A stretch of 64,000 nucleotides of DNA from JACCXG01 sp963785755. GTDB lineage: Bacteria > Acidobacteriota > Vicinamibacteria > Vicinamibacterales > 2-12-FULL-66-21. The stretch spans positions 62,001 to 126,000 of the forward strand of contig CAWAXG010000071.1 in assembly GCA_963785755.1 (NCBI GenBank), written 5' to 3'. The notes below the pieces were generated by a model that had not been told where the DNA came from, searched no databases, and saw only the letters and a program-made list of their open reading frames with translations. The position numbers and the translations under genes are program-made. Shown piece by piece: positions 8,773-18,200 of the stretch. Every line of letters begins with the position of its first letter. Within the stretch, counting starts at the first letter, position 1.

Positions 8773-10041
8773 ATGTCGCAAGGATCCTTCCGGGACTTCG
8801 TGGCTTCCGCCTTCCGCCTTCGCGCGAAGCGCTTCGGCGAGACTCGCCGTAGCCGTGGCGGAGGCGGTCAGGCCAAGAAAGAGGGCGAGGGCGCGGGTCA
8901 CTTCCGCCTGAAGGCGGAAGCCACGCGGCATGTATCAATTGCTCTCCTTTGCCTCGCCATCTCGGCGCCAGCCTTCGCGCAGCCGTACGCGGCGCGCCGC
9001 AGCGGCGACGTCGTGCAGCTCGAAGACACGAAGAGTGAGACCGTCGTGTCGATCGTTCCCTCGGTCGGCAACCAGGCGTTCGAGATGAAGGTCAAGGGGC
9101 ACAACGTCCTGCGGTGGACGTATGCGTCGGTCGCCGACCTGCAGGCGCGTCCCGGCATGGCCGGGATCCCGTTTCTCGCGCCCTGGGCCGACATCCTCGA
9201 CGAACAGGCGTTCTACGCCAACGGCACGCGCTACGCGTTCGACATGACGATGGGCAACGTCCGAGGCGCGAGGCCCGGTCACGGCCTGCTCGTCACCGCC
9301 AGGCAGTGGCAGGTCGTCGAGGCCAGGGCCGACGATCGATCTGCCTGGGTGACGAGCACGCTCGACTTCCACCGCGAGCCGATGTGGATGAGGCAATTCC
9401 CCTTCGCGCATCGAATCGAGATGACCTATCGGCTGCAGGAGGGTGTACTCGAGGTCAACGTGTCGATCGAGAACCTGAGCACCGAGCCGATGCCGGTGTC
9501 CGTGGGGTTCCATCCGTACTTCAAGCTGACCGATTCGATCCGTGAAGAGTGGCGCATTTCGATCCCGGCCAAGACCCACTGGCTGCTGGCGCCGACCAAG
9601 GTTCCGACCGGCGAGACCGAGCCGATCGAACAGCTCTTTCCGGATCCGCAGTCGGCCCAGCTCAAGGACTACAACCTCGACGACGTGTTCACCGATCTCG
9701 TGCGCGACGCGCAGGGCCGGGCCCACGTGCGTCTCGACGGGAAGAAGCAGCGGCTCGAGATCCTGATCGGGCCCAACTGGCGGGGCCTGACCGTGTGGTC
9801 GCCGAATCCGGCCGGCACCGGGCGAGGCAGCAACGCGTTCTCACCGAATCCACCGCCGCCAGGCGCCGCGTCCCCGCCGAAGCCGCCGGCCCAGGATCCC
9901 AACTTCATCTGCTTCGAGCCGCTCGCGGCGATCGTCAATGGGCTGAATCTCGCGCACAAGGGGCTGTACAAGGAGCTGCAGCACATTCAACCCGGCGGGA
10001 CGTGGCAGGAGAGTTTCTGGATCAGGCCGAGCGGGTTTTGA
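8773..10041 (+). CDS. Exported aldose 1-epimerase (galactose mutarotase) family protein
   Basis: The body fits the aldose epimerase fold: NQAFEMKVKGHNVLRW, GIPFLAPWADILDEQAF, then HGLL (usual His), SVGFHPYFKL (catalytic His region), and a Glu-containing FICFEPL segment near the end. Interconverts alpha and beta anomers of a sugar. A secretion signal (VSIALLCLAISAPAFAQ) starts at about residue 54. There is no ATG or GTG next to it: the open frame extends upstream through a palindromic repeat (8799-8925), so either translation starts at ATG 8773 with an odd Arg/Gly-rich extension, or a frameshift hides the real start (ATG at 8930 is in another frame). A Pro-rich insert lies near residues 355-380. 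Confidence 0.75.
   Translation: MSQGSFRDFVASAFRLRAKRFGETRRSRGGGGQAKKEGEGAGHFRLKAEATRHVSIALLCLAISAPAFAQPYAARRSGDVVQLEDTKSETVVSIVPSVGNQAFEMKVKGHNVLRWTYASVADLQARPGMAGIPFLAPWADILDEQAFYANGTRYAFDMTMGNVRGARPGHGLLVTARQWQVVEARADDRSAWVTSTLDFHREPMWMRQFPFAHRIEMTYRLQEGVLEVNVSIENLSTEPMPVSVGFHPYFKLTDSIREEWRISIPAKTHWLLAPTKVPTGETEPIEQLFPDPQSAQLKDYNLDDVFTDLVRDAQGRAHVRLDGKKQRLEILIGPNWRGLTVWSPNPAGTGRGSNAFSPNPPPPGAASPPKPPAQDPNFICFEPLAAIVNGLNLAHKGLYKELQHIQPGGTWQESFWIRPSGF
8799..8925. repeat. GC-rich palindromic repeat, family E, copy 1
   Basis: The left end CGTGGCTTCCGCCTT (8799-8813) is perfectly inverted at 8911-8925. The right half also holds its own hairpin, CTTCCGCCT/AAGGCGGAAG (8901-8920). A second copy with the same ends is at 11842-11908. 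This copy is read in frame as the N-terminal extension of the aldose epimerase. Confidence 0.85.
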
Positions 10042-10172
10042 GTCTGCAGGAGGCGACCGCGCGCTTGATCGACGAGTTGCGGATCAACGCGCTTCAGGCC
10101 CCAGCGGATTTGGAGTCCTTGGCGCTTGCCCCAGCTGGAGAGTGCAGGGGAGGCGAGCGTGTGTTTGAATCG

Positions 10173-10412
10173 ACGAATCGCGGATCAACGCGGATCTCGA
10201 GCGGTCGTGCACGCCGGCCTTGCAGGCCGGCATCCCGAAGTGAGGATCCGAGAGAAATCACAAGCCGGTGTTTGCCGGCGGTCGGCTTGCGATTTCTCTC
10301 GGATCCTCACTTCGGGCCGCGCGTAGCGCGGGCACGACCGCGCAGCAGCCGCCGATCTGAGCGCTCGCCTACTGTCAGAAATCCGCGTGATCCGCGAAGA
10401 TCCGCGATTCGT
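10173..10412. repeat. 240-bp multi-branched palindrome, family F, copy 1
   Basis: Ends are inverted: ACGAATCGCGGA at 10173-10184 against 10401-10412. Inside these, GCGGTCGTGC (10201-10210) pairs with 10332-10341. That stem encloses three arms: hairpin GCCGGCC..GGCCGGC (about 10213-10231), a perfect 26-bp stem (10234-10259 against 10291-10316) topped by ACAAGCCGG/CGGCTTGC, and a short GCGC hairpin at about 10318-10331. Copy 2 (18898-19135) has the same ends and tip but a different inner stem. It lies in a 476-bp gap between two converging genes, the epimerase and a VOC gene. Confidence 0.9.
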
Positions 10413-10517
10413 TATCTACGTGGAGGCAGCCGCGAGTCAGCTGCCAGGCATCGTCAGCACACCGACTCGTCCTGCGAGAGCTCCTGATCGTCCTGTTCAG
10501 GCATTGCCGCGCCCGGG

Positions 10518-10898
10518 TCACACGACCGGCGACGCAATCCACCAGGTGATGCCGTTGCGGTCGACGACGCCGGCATTCCGGTGGCCATACGGCTTGTTTT
10601 CGGGCGCTGATTGCGACGTCGCTCCGGCATCGAGTGCGCGCGCGTAGGCCGCATCCACGTCAGGCACCCAGACGTACAGCGCCGCGGACGAGGCCTTCCA
10701 TTCGCCGCACGCCTGTCCAAGCATCACGAGCGAATCGCCGACCTGGAGCTCGGCATGCATCACGTTTCCGTCGCTGTTGCGCTGGCACGACGTCTCGGTC
10801 GCGCCGAACGCCGCTCTGAGGAAGTGCATCTCGGCGTCCGCGTCAGGGACGACGAGATAGGGGGTCAAGGTGCGATAGGTGGCAATGGTGTCTGGCAT
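10518..10898 (-). CDS. VOC (glyoxalase-like) family protein
   Basis: About 126 aa, PhnB-like member of the vicinal oxygen chelate superfamily. Typical pattern: LTPYLVVPDADAEMHFLRAAFGA at the start, VMHAELQVGDSLVMLGQA in the middle, LYVWVPDVDAAYARALDAGAT, then YGHRNAGVVDRNGITWWI at the end, where the His and Glu-equivalent sites usually bind metal. Cytoplasmic. Leftward, just downstream of the AraC gene with a 20-bp gap, so probably one transcript with it. Confidence 0.85.
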   Translation of the reverse strand: MPDTIATYRTLTPYLVVPDADAEMHFLRAAFGATETSCQRNSDGNVMHAELQVGDSLVMLGQACGEWKASSAALYVWVPDVDAAYARALDAGATSQSAPENKPYGHRNAGVVDRNGITWWIASPVV

Positions 10899-10918
10899 GG
10901 GCAGCATTCTGCCCGGCG

Positions 10919-11753
10919 TCAGTCTTCCGTGGATTGTAAGAATGTGACGTGGTTCTGAAAGGCCGTGCGCCTGGCCTCATAGGCCGTCGGTGTCAGCCCG
11001 GAAAACTCGCGGAAGTCGTGGATCAGGTGGGCCTGGTCGAAATAGCCGCACGCCAGCGCGAGCTCCGTCCAATCCGTCGGGCCGCGGCGGTGGGCTCTCG
11101 ACACGACGCCGTTGGAAACGGAGGATCCGGCAATACCGCTTGGGCGTGACGCCGACGTCCGCCTTGAATCGCTCGATGAAGCGCTTGGGACTGAGGCCGA
11201 TCGCGTCGGTCACGGCGCGAATGCGCGCCACCGACGGGTGCGCGCGAAACTCGGCGAGCGCGTAGCGCACCGCCGGGTGTGCGGCCTTGTCACGACGCAC
11301 CTCCAGCAGCGTGGCTTCGAGGGCATCGAGCGTGGCATTCGGATCGGGCGCGCCCAGGAGCTGCTCTCGCAGCAGCCGGTCGCGCTGACGGCCCCACAGC
11401 GCCTCCATCGGCACGTCAGCGTCGCGCAGTTCGCTGGCCGGCGCGGCGACGAACGGGGACGTGCCGCCGGGGCGAAAGACCACACCCGCGACGAACGCCT
11501 GTTCGTCGGTGTCGATGATCTGATAGCGCGTCGCCAGCCCGTTCAGCACGGCCCCTGGCGATCGCTGGCAGGCGAGCCCGGCTGGGGACTCCTCGTAGAC
11601 GCGCGTCTCGTCCTCGGCGAGGTTCACGATCAGCTGCGCGGCGCCCGACGGCAGGACCCGCTCGAGCGCTCGCGGCCGCCGGTCGTCACGGCACAGCCAG
11701 ATCGACTCGATCCACCCGTCGAGCGGGGCCGCGGGGCGGCGGAAGAACATCAT
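10919..11753 (-). CDS. AraC-family transcriptional regulator, one frameshift
   Basis: The N-terminal domain (MMFFRRPAAPLDGWIESIW, LPSGAAQLIVNL, GVVFRPGGTSPF) matches the DUF6597/AraC sensor type. The C-terminal double helix-turn-helix begins at IRAVTDAIGLSPKRFIERFKADVGVTPKRY. The frame slips at about 11107; the second helix-turn-helix continues in the next frame as WTELALACGYFDQAHLIHDFREFSGLTPTAY, ending at 10919. Removing one base gives RFQRVVSRAHR, so this is a complete regulator with one indel. Probably controls the adjacent VOC gene. Confidence 0.8.
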
Positions 11754-11841
11754 GACGGCCCCATGGTCCCACCGCCGTCGCATCCATTCAACCTGTATGG
11801 CTGGGGTTGGATTTTGTATTTCAGCCTACCTGAATGGTCTT

Positions 11842-11908
11842 GTGGCTTCCGCCTTTCAGGCGGAAGTTCATCGCCGGTGACATCCTTCCGCCTGAAGGCG
11901 GAAGCCAC
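11842..11908. repeat. GC-rich palindromic repeat, family E, copy 2
   Basis: GTGGCTTCCGCCTT at 11842-11855 is inverted at 11895-11908. Each half is itself a hairpin (CTTCCGCC..GGCGGAAG). It lies between the divergent AraC gene and the 153-aa exported protein, within a 296-bp gap that holds no gene. Confidence 0.85.
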
Positions 11909-12049
11909 GCAGTTAGTTTGTGTTCACCCGGCGGCCGGGGCTTCTCGCACTTGCCGCGCTACTTCATATAATGCCGACGCGGCGTGTCTAGGCCGAAGGG
12001 TTGACGGTTGCAATCAGTGGCCCGGTTCCATCACGTGTCAGGAGGACAG

Positions 12050-12508
12050 ATGATCCGATCGGCGTTCGTCACCAGTGCTCTCATCGCGGTCGTACTCTCG
12101 CCCTGCACTGTCGGGACGGCCGTAGCGGCCGGGTCTTCCGCGTGGATCGCGGGGCAGGACCAACAGGCCGCAGCGGCCGATGCGGCGCCGTTCATCGGCG
12201 ACTGGACGCTGACCGTGCAGGGGCCGAATGGACCGGGCGCGTTCGATCTCTCCGTGAAAGTGGAGAAGGACAAGGTCGTCGGCGAGATCTCGAGCGAGCA
12301 GCTGCCGAAGCAGCCGATCACCGACGTCTCGATGGTCGAGAAGCGCCTGGTCCTTCGCTACTCGTTCAACTGGGAAGGCAATCCGGTCCCAACCGTCGTC
12401 TCACTGACGCCGGCCAGTGATGGCAAGGTGGCGGCTCAGATCGACTTCGCCGGCGGGGCGTACATCATGACGGGTGCGGCGACCAAGAAGGAAAAAGCGA
12501 AGCAGTAA
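12050..12508 (+). CDS. Exported protein of unknown function, 152 aa
   Basis: ATG at 12050 follows GGAGGAC. A signal peptide (ALIAVVLSPCTVGTAVAAG) precedes a single domain with the pattern PFIGDWTLTVQGPNGPGAFDLSVKVEKDKVVGEISSEQ, and KLVLRYSF-like and AAQIDFAGGAYIMTG strands. The outline is a small beta-barrel/lipocalin-like domain seen in many acidobacterial exported proteins. It ends in a Lys-rich tail. Function unknown. Confidence 0.7.
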   Translation: MIRSAFVTSALIAVVLSPCTVGTAVAAGSSAWIAGQDQQAAAADAAPFIGDWTLTVQGPNGPGAFDLSVKVEKDKVVGEISSEQLPKQPITDVSMVEKRLVLRYSFNWEGNPVPTVVSLTPASDGKVAAQIDFAGGAYIMTGAATKKEKAKQ

Positions 12509-12693
12509 GCGCAGGGCGGACAGATCCGCGCGAACGGATTATCGTTCCGTCTGCGGATTTTTGAAACTTCTGTGGCCGCCTGGGCAGAAAAGACGAGTTG
12601 CGCTTCGCGCCGCAGTGCCGCCGCGCCTTCGTGCCATCGTGCAGCGCGTGAGATCGTCAGCCGATTTGAGCAACGTCCGATGAGGAAAGCGCC

Positions 12694-14775
12694 ATGTCTA
12701 GAACCCTCTCGTTCGTGATCGTCGTGAGCACGCTCGCGGTCCTGTCGCTCGATGCGGCCGGCCCGACGTTCAGGCCCGATGTCGTGTTCCGCGGGTCGTC
12801 GCTGACCGACTGGACGCCGTTCGGCGACGCGCAGTGGAAGGCGGAGAACGGCGAGATTGTCGGAACCCCGAAGCAGCCCGGCGGTGGCTGGCTCGTGCTG
12901 GACAAGTCGTTCCAGGACGTGGCTGTGTTCACCAACGTGACGTGCACGGGCGGCTGCAAGGCTGGCGTGCTGCTACGCGCGGAAAAGACATCCACCGGCC
13001 TCAAGGGGATCTATGTGTCGCTCACCGAGGGGGACCTCGTCTCGTACGCCGTACAGCTCGACCTGCAGGGCAAGGAAATTCAGCGCACGCAGCTGCAACC
13101 GGCCGGACGCGGCGGTGGCGGGCGCGGCGGCGCGGGGCGCGGCGCGGGCACGCCTCCTCAAGCTGCGGGTCCAGGAAGTGCGCCAGCCGCCGGTCCCGGT
13201 GCGGCTCCCGCTGGTGCGCCGGGCGCGGCTCCTGCCGCCGGTCAGGGCGCGCAGGGTGCTGCGGCACCACAGCGGGGAGGCGGGCGCGGCAATCCGCCGC
13301 CGCCGCTGCCGCCCGGCGTCAGTCTCCCGGGTCTCGCGCGTCCGACTGGCACCTATTTCCCGGGCAAGAACAACAGCGCCGACATCACGCTCGCGAAGAC
13401 GACGGTGAACGTCAGGTTCAACGGGGGATCGCTCGGCGCGGCGGGCGGGCTCGCTGAGGACGCGTCCGGAAAGTACGGCCCGATCGCGCTCTATGTCGGT
13501 GGCAGCGGCGAAGCCCGGTTCAAGGACGTCGCGTACGCCGATCTGAACGCGCGACCCTTCGAGGCCGAGAAGATCTCGAGCAATTTCCGGGTGCAGCGGA
13601 TCAACGAGTTCTACTACTCCTACTCGTCCGCCGTGGCCGACGTGAATCGCGACGGCAGCCTCGACGTCATCGCCGGCCCCTACTATTATCTCGGTCCCAC
13701 GTTCACCGTGGGCCGCGAGCTGTACGCCGGCGCGACCTACAACCCGACGAGCGAGTGGCCCATCGCCGCGATGGTGCAGCTGGCCCACGACTTCACCGGC
13801 GACGGCTGGCCCGACGTCCTGAACATGAGCGGGAATGCCGGCAACGGCACGGGGACGTTGTTCGTGAATCCGAAGGGAGAGAACCGCCGCTGGGACTCGT
13901 TCGTCGTCATGCAGCCGCCCGACGGGGTCGTCGGCAACGAAGAAACACTCCTGAAGGACATCGACGGCGACGGCAAGCTCGAGATCATTCACACCGGACA
14001 GAACACGCTGCGCTATTCGAAGCCGGATCCCGCCAACCCGACCGGCCCCTGGCAGGTGACCACCATCTCAGAACCGGGGCCATGGGGTGTGAACATCAGT
14101 CACGGCATGGGTGTCGGCGACATCAATGGCGACGGGTTGATGGACTACGTCGCCGCGTACGGCTGGTGGCAGCAGCCGGCAAAAGGCAGCGGTCAGAAGC
14201 TCTGGACCTACCATCCGGTGGAATTCGCGCGGTGGGGCGCGTCCCAGGGCGGCGCCGGCGGCGCGGAGATGGGGATCTACGACGTCAACGGCGACAAGCT
14301 GAACGACGTCGTCACGCCCCTCGAAGGCCACGGCTTCGGCCTCGCCTGGCACGAGCAGAAGCGAGACGCCAGCGGCACGATTACGTTCGTCAGGCACACC
14401 ATCATGGACGGCTTCCTCGACAAGAACGCGGGCGACGTCACGTTCACGCAGCCTCACGCATCGACGTTCGCCGATATCAACCGCGACGGGATCCTGGACT
14501 TCCTCGTCGGCAAGCGCCATCACTCGCACTTCGAGTACACCGATCCGGACAACTGGGGCTCGCCGGTCCTCTACGTCTACAAGGTGGTGCGCAACCCGAA
14601 GGCCCCGGGCGGCGCGGAGTTCGTCCCGGAGCTGATTCACAACCGCTCGGGGGTCGGCTCACACTTCGATGTCGGAGACCTGAACAAGGACGGCACGATC
14701 GACATCGTGACCTCGGGCCCGAGCGGCACGTTCGTGTTCTTCAATGACACGAAGCCGGTGAAGGGGTCGCGGTAG
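12694..14775 (+). CDS. Exported DUF1080-like plus FG-GAP/VCBS repeat protein
   Basis: A 693-aa secreted protein. After the signal peptide (about residues 1-22) comes a 3-keto-disaccharide hydrolase/LamG-like fold (DVVFRGSSLTDWTPFGDAQWKAENGEIVGTPKQPGGGWLVLDK, GVLLRAEKTSTGLKGIYVSL). A low-complexity Gly/Ala/Pro segment interrupts it at about residues 135-205. The C-terminal part has FG-GAP-type calcium repeats: VADVNRDGSLDVIAGP, AHDFTGDGWPDVLNM, LKDIDGDGKLEIIHTG, VGDINGDGLMDYVAAY, YDVNGDKLNDVVTP, FADINRDGILDFLVG, VGDLNKDGTIDIVTSG. Likely a surface or periplasmic sugar-binding or sugar-processing protein. Confidence 0.8.
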   Translation: MSRTLSFVIVVSTLAVLSLDAAGPTFRPDVVFRGSSLTDWTPFGDAQWKAENGEIVGTPKQPGGGWLVLDKSFQDVAVFTNVTCTGGCKAGVLLRAEKTSTGLKGIYVSLTEGDLVSYAVQLDLQGKEIQRTQLQPAGRGGGGRGGAGRGAGTPPQAAGPGSAPAAGPGAAPAGAPGAAPAAGQGAQGAAAPQRGGGRGNPPPPLPPGVSLPGLARPTGTYFPGKNNSADITLAKTTVNVRFNGGSLGAAGGLAEDASGKYGPIALYVGGSGEARFKDVAYADLNARPFEAEKISSNFRVQRINEFYYSYSSAVADVNRDGSLDVIAGPYYYLGPTFTVGRELYAGATYNPTSEWPIAAMVQLAHDFTGDGWPDVLNMSGNAGNGTGTLFVNPKGENRRWDSFVVMQPPDGVVGNEETLLKDIDGDGKLEIIHTGQNTLRYSKPDPANPTGPWQVTTISEPGPWGVNISHGMGVGDINGDGLMDYVAAYGWWQQPAKGSGQKLWTYHPVEFARWGASQGGAGGAEMGIYDVNGDKLNDVVTPLEGHGFGLAWHEQKRDASGTITFVRHTIMDGFLDKNAGDVTFTQPHASTFADINRDGILDFLVGKRHHSHFEYTDPDNWGSPVLYVYKVVRNPKAPGGAEFVPELIHNRSGVGSHFDVGDLNKDGTIDIVTSGPSGTFVFFNDTKPVKGSR

Positions 14776-14812
14776 GCATAATCGCAGCAAGTCAGCTACC
14801 TCACACAAGATT

Positions 14813-14841
14813 GCGCGGCGGGTGACACAGCCCCGCCGCGC
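14813..14841. terminator. GC hairpin downstream of the FG-GAP gene
   Basis: Perfect 10-bp arms GCGCGGCGGG (14813-14822) and CCCGCCGCGC (14832-14841) with a 9-base loop, 38 bp after the FG-GAP stop. There is no T-tract, so it could stall transcription or stabilise the mRNA end; intrinsic termination is uncertain. Confidence 0.45.
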
Positions 14842-14869
14842 TCGCCTGCCCTCAGGGCGGACCTAACGT

Positions 14870-15109
14870 CAACCTCCAACTCCCAACTTCTCCGCCTCCG
14901 CGCGCCCCAAAACTACGCGCGCTACGGCGAGACCTCGCTAGAGCTTCTCGCGTCGATCTCAGGCGAGAAGCGGAGGCGGGCAACTCCCAAGGGAGCCGTT
15001 CGTACCAGCGGGGTGAAAACCGTTACAGATGGGTAGGTCGTGCCGACTTCCACCCAGCTGGCGCTAGCGCACTCTCCTTTGGGAGTTGGAGGTTGGAGGT
15101 TGGGAGTTG
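14870..15109. repeat. Heptad inverted repeat, family A, copy 2, with a nested palindrome
   Basis: Heptad units of the CTCCCAA type lie at 14870-14889 and 14980-14990 on the left, and inverted at 15078-15109 on the right. A second palindrome (CCGCCTCCGC/GCGGAGGCGG, about 14890-14980) splits the left arm, as if inserted. Between the arms, 15010-15060 holds a core shared with copy 3: GGGGTGA.AAACCGT, then GACTT.CACCCA..TGG, whose GGGTG and CACCC ends can pair. The element fills most of the gap before the first TonB receptor. Confidence 0.8.
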
Positions 15110-15229
15110 ACGCATTTCAGTCGAAGTCTGTAGCATCGCCCAGCCTTCGGTCATCCACCTCGCGTCGGGATCTCTGGTAGGGGGCGCTCCGGATGTCGGA
15201 CCCGCTCCTTCGTGCAAAAGGAGCCGGAC

Positions 15230-18200
15230 ATGCGAAAGTGCTGCTGGGCCCTCCTGTTGTCGTCGGTGCTCGCTTTTCCCGTCCACGCACAAGAAACTCG
15301 CGGCAGCATTCTGGGAACCGTCAGAGACGACCAGGGCGTCGTCCCCGGCGCGGCTGTCACGATCACGAATCTCGACACTCGCGCGTCGCAGCCGCTGGTC
15401 ACCAACAGCAGCGGCTACTTCGAAGCCCCGCTGCTGCAGCCCGGCCCGTATGAGGTGACGGTCGTGATGACCGGCTTCAAAACGCTGACCCGGAGCGATG
15501 TCGTGCTGGCGGTCGGGCAGCAGCTGAGCCTGGCGCTGAAGATCGAAGTCGGCGCGGTCACCGAAACGGTCAACGTCTCCGCCGGGACCCCGCTGCTCGA
15601 CACGTCGTCGGTTTCATCGGGTCAGAACTTCGACACGCGCATGGTCGAAGGCCTGCCGATGTTCTCGAACATGCCGATCATGCTGACCCGCTTCGCGGCC
15701 GGCGTGAACCCGTCCACCAATCAGAGTCTCGTCTCGCAGGGGTTCGCCGACGGCACCACGCAGGCGGCGGGTGCCGCGTTCGGCGGCGTCGGCAGCAACA
15801 ACTACTCGATCGACGGCGCAACCAACGCCGGCAGCGGCCGCCGCATTGCGGCCTCGCCGAACTCCGACATGATTCAGGAGATGCGCGTCGAGTCCTCGAA
15901 CTTCGACGCGTCGGTCGGTCACGGCACCGGGTTGCAGATTTCGATGGTCACCCGCTCGGGGGCGAACGATTTCCGCGGCACGGGCAACTATCAGGTACCT
16001 GGACCAACAAGATCAACGAGCTGAACCCGAGTCAGAAGCTGACGTTCACGCCCACGGGCCGGGAGCTCTACGAGACGGGCCGGTCGCACAACATGGCGAT
16101 GACGTTCGGCGGGCCCGTCGTGATTCCGAAGCTGATCGACGGCCGCAACAAGCTCTTCTTCTTCGGCAACTACTCGTACGTCAACGACTTCATTCCCGGG
16201 AAGAACCAGGCCTCGAGCACCGTGCCGGCGACCGCGGCCCAGCTCACCGGCGATTTCTCCGACCTGCTCAGGCTGCCCAACCCGGCTCAGTACCAGATCT
16301 ACGATCCGTTGACCGTCCGTCCGGATCCGTCGAATCCCAATCGCTTCATCCGCAGTCCGTTCCCGAACAACATCATTCCGGCCAACCGGATCGTGAATCC
16401 GCTCTACAACCTGTACCGGCAGATGGTGCCGCAGCCCAATCAGAACCTGCTGGAGAACGGCGCCACGCCGACCAACAACTACTACCGGGGCGGCGAACCG
16501 GACAAGCCGGTCAGCTCGCTTTACGCCGGTCGCATCGACTACAACAAGTCCAGCAACGACCGCTTCTTCGTCCGCGTGTCGGGCAATACCTTCATCGAGC
16601 CGGTCAGCGACTGGACCTACGAGGTGCCGGAGTACGAAGGGCTGCACTCGATCGACCGCTCGCGCTACAACTGGGCGGTCATCGGCAACTGGACGCATAT
16701 CGCGGGCAAGACGCTGATCGATACCCAGATCGCGAGCAACCGCTTCTTCCAGGACGATCTGCAGCGCCGCCTGCACGATTACAAGCCGAGCGACATGGGG
16801 CTGCCCGGGTATCTCGACTCGTTCTGCGCCGCGCAGAGCGACTGCATGCTGCCGGTCGTCAACATCGGCGGCTATCAGGGCATCTCGACCACGGCGAGCT
16901 CGGGAGACCGGACGACCAATCTGCAGGGCACCGTCAACGTGACACAGGTGCGAAACTCGCACACGCTGCGCGCGGGTGTGGATGCGCGGCTGGCGCAGCG
17001 CCAGCGCGGTCCCGGCGGCACGCCGTCCGGACAGCTCTCGTTCACCAACGAGTTCACCCGTCAGGCGAGCGATACCTCGCAGCTCACGCCGAGCAACCTC
17101 GGGCTGAGCCTGGCGGCGTTCATGCTGGGCATTCCCTCGACTGCCCAGGCGACCATCCAGCCGACGAGCAATCTCCGGAACCACTTCTTTGCCGCCTACG
17201 CGCAGGATTCGTGGCGCGTGAACAACCTGACCGTCAACTTCGGCCTCCGCGTCGAGTGGGAGAACGGGATCTCCGAAGACAACGATGAGTTGATCGTGGA
17301 TTTCGACCCGGATGCGAAGCTCGCCATCTCCGATCTCGCCGAGGCGGCGTATGGCCGGGCGCCGATTCCCGAGGTTCCCGCGAGCGCCTTTCTCGTGCGC
17401 GGCGGATCGATCTACGCGACCGATCCGGGCCAGGATGGCAAGGTCTGGCAGCCGCAGACGCTGTTGATGCCGCGAATCTCGGCAGCCTACAAGCTCGGCG
17501 ATAAGACCGTGTTGAAGGCCGGCTACGGCATCTACTACGACACGCTGAACGCCGCCGACTTCAACCAGAACAATTTCGGCTACAGCGCGACGACCAACAA
17601 CACTAACAGCACGAACTTCGGCCAGACGTTCCTGCTCGGGGATCCCTACTCCGGTCAGCTCGGTTTCGCCGATCCGTTTCCCGTTCGTACGGACGGCACG
17701 CGCTTCGACGAGCCGACCGGATCGTCGCTCGGCGTCGATACGATCGCCGGCTCGTCGAACTACGCGATCCAGAACCAGAATCATGAGCACGCGCGCCAGC
17801 AGCGATGGCGGATCGGCATCCAGCGGGAGGTCATCAACAATCTCTCCGTGGAGGTGGCCTACGACGGCTCGTATTCCGATCGGATCGAGATGGGCATCCG
17901 GCAGGACTACCTGCCGGAACAGGTACTGGATTCCAGGCAGCCTGAACCGCCGCGACACGGCAGCGCAGGCGGTGCTCACCGCCAACGTGACGAACCCGTA
18001 CACGATCGCGAACTTCACAGCGCTGCGAACGAGCGACCCGGTCCTCTATCAGCGGATGGCCGCCAACGGTTTCTTCACGGCGACGACGGTGCAGAGAAAC
18101 CGGCTGTTGCGGCAGTTCTCGCACATCAACAACCTGACCTTCGCGAACCTGCCGCTCGGCGAGGTCAAGGTGCATTCGCTCCAGCTCAATGTGAATCGCC

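Noticed and set aside
10063..10090. A possible third family F end (GACGAGTTGCGGATCAACGCG)
   Set aside because: It resembles the left end of copy 1 over about 24 bases, but it begins only about 25 bp past the epimerase stop and has no inverted partner, so I did not call it a copy.
15991..18018. A 675-codon minus-strand frame
   Set aside because: Antisense to the first TonB receptor and without any domain pattern.
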